DNA from: JAVKSM01 sp039583705
Lineage (GTDB): Bacteria; Actinomycetota; Actinomycetes; Mycobacteriales; Pseudonocardiaceae
NCBI GenBank assembly: GCA_039583705.1
Contig: JAVKSM010000068.1
Span: 1-17,076 of the forward strand
Direction: 5' to 3'
DNA: 17,076 nucleotides
Shown piece by piece: positions 15,681 to 17,076 of this stretch. A program made the translations under genes and the position numbers. Positions within the stretch are counted from its first letter, which is position 1; every line of letters starts with the position of its first letter. The notes below the pieces were generated by a model that was not told the DNA's origin, made no database searches, and saw only the letters and a program-made list of their open reading frames with translations.

Positions 15681-16863
15681 TGTGGACCAACTCCCGTCCC
15701 AGCTCGGTGAGCATCGCCACATCCTGGCTGTAGTCGACCGGGACGACGAGCACGCTGGGCCGGTCCTGGGCCAGTGCCTCGCGCAGCCGTCGCCCGAACT
15801 CCGCCGCCGAGCCGACGCGCCACGCGGGCAGGCCGAACGCACCGGCCAGCGCGACGAAGTCGGGATTGGTGAAGTCGGTCCCGAAATGCCGACCGAAGCG
15901 CCGGTCCTGCTTCCACACGATCGAGCCGTACTGCCCGTTCTCCCAGACGACGGTGACGAAGGGGGTGTGGCAGCGTGTCGACGCAGACGATCGCCTTGTC
16001 CCGCCGCGGGTTCCACGTCTGCGGCGACTGCTCCACGAGGTCGTAGCCGATCGCCACCACGACGTCGGCCTCGGCGAAGCCGGCCAACTCGTAGTCCCTG
16101 GCCTGCAACCCGGTGGCGCCGAGCGAGTGCGCCGAGCGGTCGCAGAGCAGCCCCTTGCCCATGTACGTCTCGGCCACCGGCACCCCGGTGGCGTCGCTGA
16201 AAGCGCGCAGGGCAGCAGCGGCACGCCCGCGGACAGCGCCGTTGCCGGCCAACGCGACGACCCTGGCGCCGCCCGTGATGAACTCGACGGCCCGCGCCAG
16301 CGACCGTTCCGACGGCTCGGTGTGCGCCGGCTCGGAACGCGGCAGCGGCCGGGCCAGCTCGGGCGGCACCGCCGCCGCCATCACGTCCTCGGGCAGCTCC
16401 AGGTGGGTGGCCCCGGGTTTCTCCTGCTCGGCGACGTCGAATGCCTTGCGGACGGTCTCCGGCACGATGCCGGGTCCGGTGACCCGGGCGTTCCACTTGG
16501 TGATCGGCCGCATCAGCGAGACGACGTCGACGTACTGGTGGCTCTCCTTTGCATCCGCTCCAGCCCGGCCTGGCCGGTGAGCGCGACGAGCGGCGCCCGG
16601 TCGAGGAACGCGTCGGCGACGCCGGTGACGAGGTTCGTCGCACCCGGCCCCAGCGTGCCCAGCGTCACCCCGGCGTGGCCGGTGAGGCGGCCCATCACGT
16701 CGGTTATCAACGCCCCGGCCTGCTCATGGCGGACCGGGACGAAGGTGATGGGGGAGGTGTCCAGCGCGTCGTTGAGGTCGAGCGTCTCCTCGCCGGGGAT
16801 GCCGAAGACGTAACGCACGCCCTCCGCCTCCAGGCACTGGACCAACAGGTCAGCGGCTCGCAT
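15676..16863 (-). pseudogene. Acetolactate synthase large subunit-type ThDP enzyme, broken
   Basis: ATG 16863 begins MRAADLLVQCLEAEGVRYVF, GIPGEETLDLNDAL (with the catalytic Glu of ThDP enzymes), VRHEQAGALI and LGPGATNLVTGVADAFLDRA. At GLERMQ the frame breaks. One extra base at 16548-16551 gives GLERMHKESHQYVDVVSLMR, as expected. The central domain then runs to DKAIVCVDTLP. At about 15963 it jumps, again in another frame, to TPFVTVVWENGQYGSIVWKQ and continues to the natural C-terminus. Roughly 150 residues are missing, including the ThDP-diphosphate/Mg binding motif (GDGG...N). About 390 residues remain of the usual 540-550. The family makes acetolactate from pyruvate; this copy should be inactive if the sequence is right. 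Confidence 0.8.
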
Positions 16864-16883
16864 GCCCGTCACTGTGACAGCTC

Positions 16884-16911
16884 GGGACGAACGCGCGGGG
16901 ACGAACGCGCG
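16884..16911. repeat. 14-bp perfect tandem duplication upstream of the acetolactate synthase-like gene
   Basis: gggacgaacgcgcg occurs at 16884-16897 and directly again at 16898-16911. It lies 20 bases before the ATG at 16863, in the 5' leader or promoter of that gene. It is probably a slippage duplication; a regulatory role is possible. Confidence 0.9.
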
Positions 16912-16971
16912 GGCGGGAAGGACCCCCGCGGAGGACGGCACGACCTCGCGCGACGGGGGCCGCTCCCCCCG

Positions 16972-16991
16972 GCCTAGGCTTTGCCTAGGCT
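16972..16991. promoter_or_regulatory. Dyad of two CCTAGG palindromes spaced by one helical turn
   Basis: GCCTAGGCTTTGCCTAGGC spans 16972-16990. Each CCTAGG (16973-16978, 16984-16989) is palindromic and the two are 11 bases apart, so the whole is also an inverted repeat around TTT. This arrangement suits a dimeric repressor binding one DNA face. It sits between the minus-strand acetolactate synthase-like gene and a plus-strand gene that should start just past the window. The TAGGC halves faintly recall DtxR-type sites, but the spacing differs from the IdeR box. Confidence 0.45.
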
Positions 16992-17017
16992 GGGTGGCGA
17001 CGGTGCGCGCGGGTGAA

Positions 17018-17071
17018 GGCGGCTCCAGCCGCCGGGGAACCAGGCAACCGGCTCGGGCGTTGACCGGAGGA
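17018..17071 (+). promoter_or_regulatory. 5' leader of a plus-strand gene starting just outside the window
   Basis: A hairpin GGCGGCT (17018-17024)/AGCCGCC (17027-17033) is followed by GGGGAACC and, at 17066-17071, a strong ribosome site GGAGGA with five more bases before the window ends. A start codon at 17077 is therefore likely. The GGTGAAGG...GGGGAACC arrangement is somewhat reminiscent of structured riboswitch leaders, but I cannot match it to a known class. Confidence 0.4.
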
Positions 17072-17076
17072 CGACG

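Noticed and set aside
16972..16991. IdeR/DtxR iron box
   Set aside because: The TAGGC halves are suggestive, but the 19-base iron-box spacing and the central CTAA-type bases are absent.
17000..17076. ydaO-type c-di-AMP riboswitch
   Set aside because: GGTGAAGG and GGGGAACC recall parts of it, but the order and the other conserved segments do not fit what I know of the class, and the region is cut off.

Overview
The DNA is very GC-rich, and its genes use GTG/TTG starts and strong GGAGG-type ribosome sites. Gene order and protein types (Ppx/GppA next to a family-5 uracil-DNA glycosylase and type II NADH dehydrogenase, a bacterial LonA, a CtaG-like membrane protein) point to a high-GC actinomycete, most likely Pseudonocardiales-like. 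This is inferred from protein character only.

Layout. (1) 1-6242 is intact chromosomal backbone: a proline-rich protein tail, a ppx-udg operon, ndh, and a convergent lon. (2) 6353-6426 is an odd class I tRNA with anticodon UAA. Running antisense into it is the broken 3' part of a serine recombinase, as expected for an old integration site. (3) About 6430-13516 is a decayed accessory island. It holds scraps of VOC/glyoxalase proteins, a UvrA-like ABC ATPase whose middle has been removed, a pyridoxamine-phosphate-oxidase-like protein, a peptidase/propeller protein, a SEC-C-like protein and an anti-phage-type helicase. The genes in it that look intact are one VOC protein (8592-8948), a two-gene toxin-antitoxin-like module (10210-10973), a SWIM zinc-finger protein (11573-11968) and a small acidic protein (12025-12378). 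(4) 13577-15669 is intact again: a small acidic protein, divergent from a CtaG-like protein and a GNAT acetyltransferase. (5) 15676-16863 is an acetolactate synthase-type gene that has lost its middle and carries a frameshift. The window ends in what looks like the 5' leader of a plus-strand gene starting just outside.

The strongest overall signal is a mutation pattern. Five single-base losses (near 7006-7010, 9671-9673, 12484-12487, 13403-13406 and 16548-16551) each break a recognisable gene, and in each case adding one base restores the family frame. Several genes also keep their two ends and lose their centre. This is either real deletion-biased decay or a fault of sequencing or assembly; the sequence alone cannot decide. 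The most interesting intact unit is the toxin-antitoxin-like pair, which has an almost consensus promoter and what looks like a leaderless GTG start.
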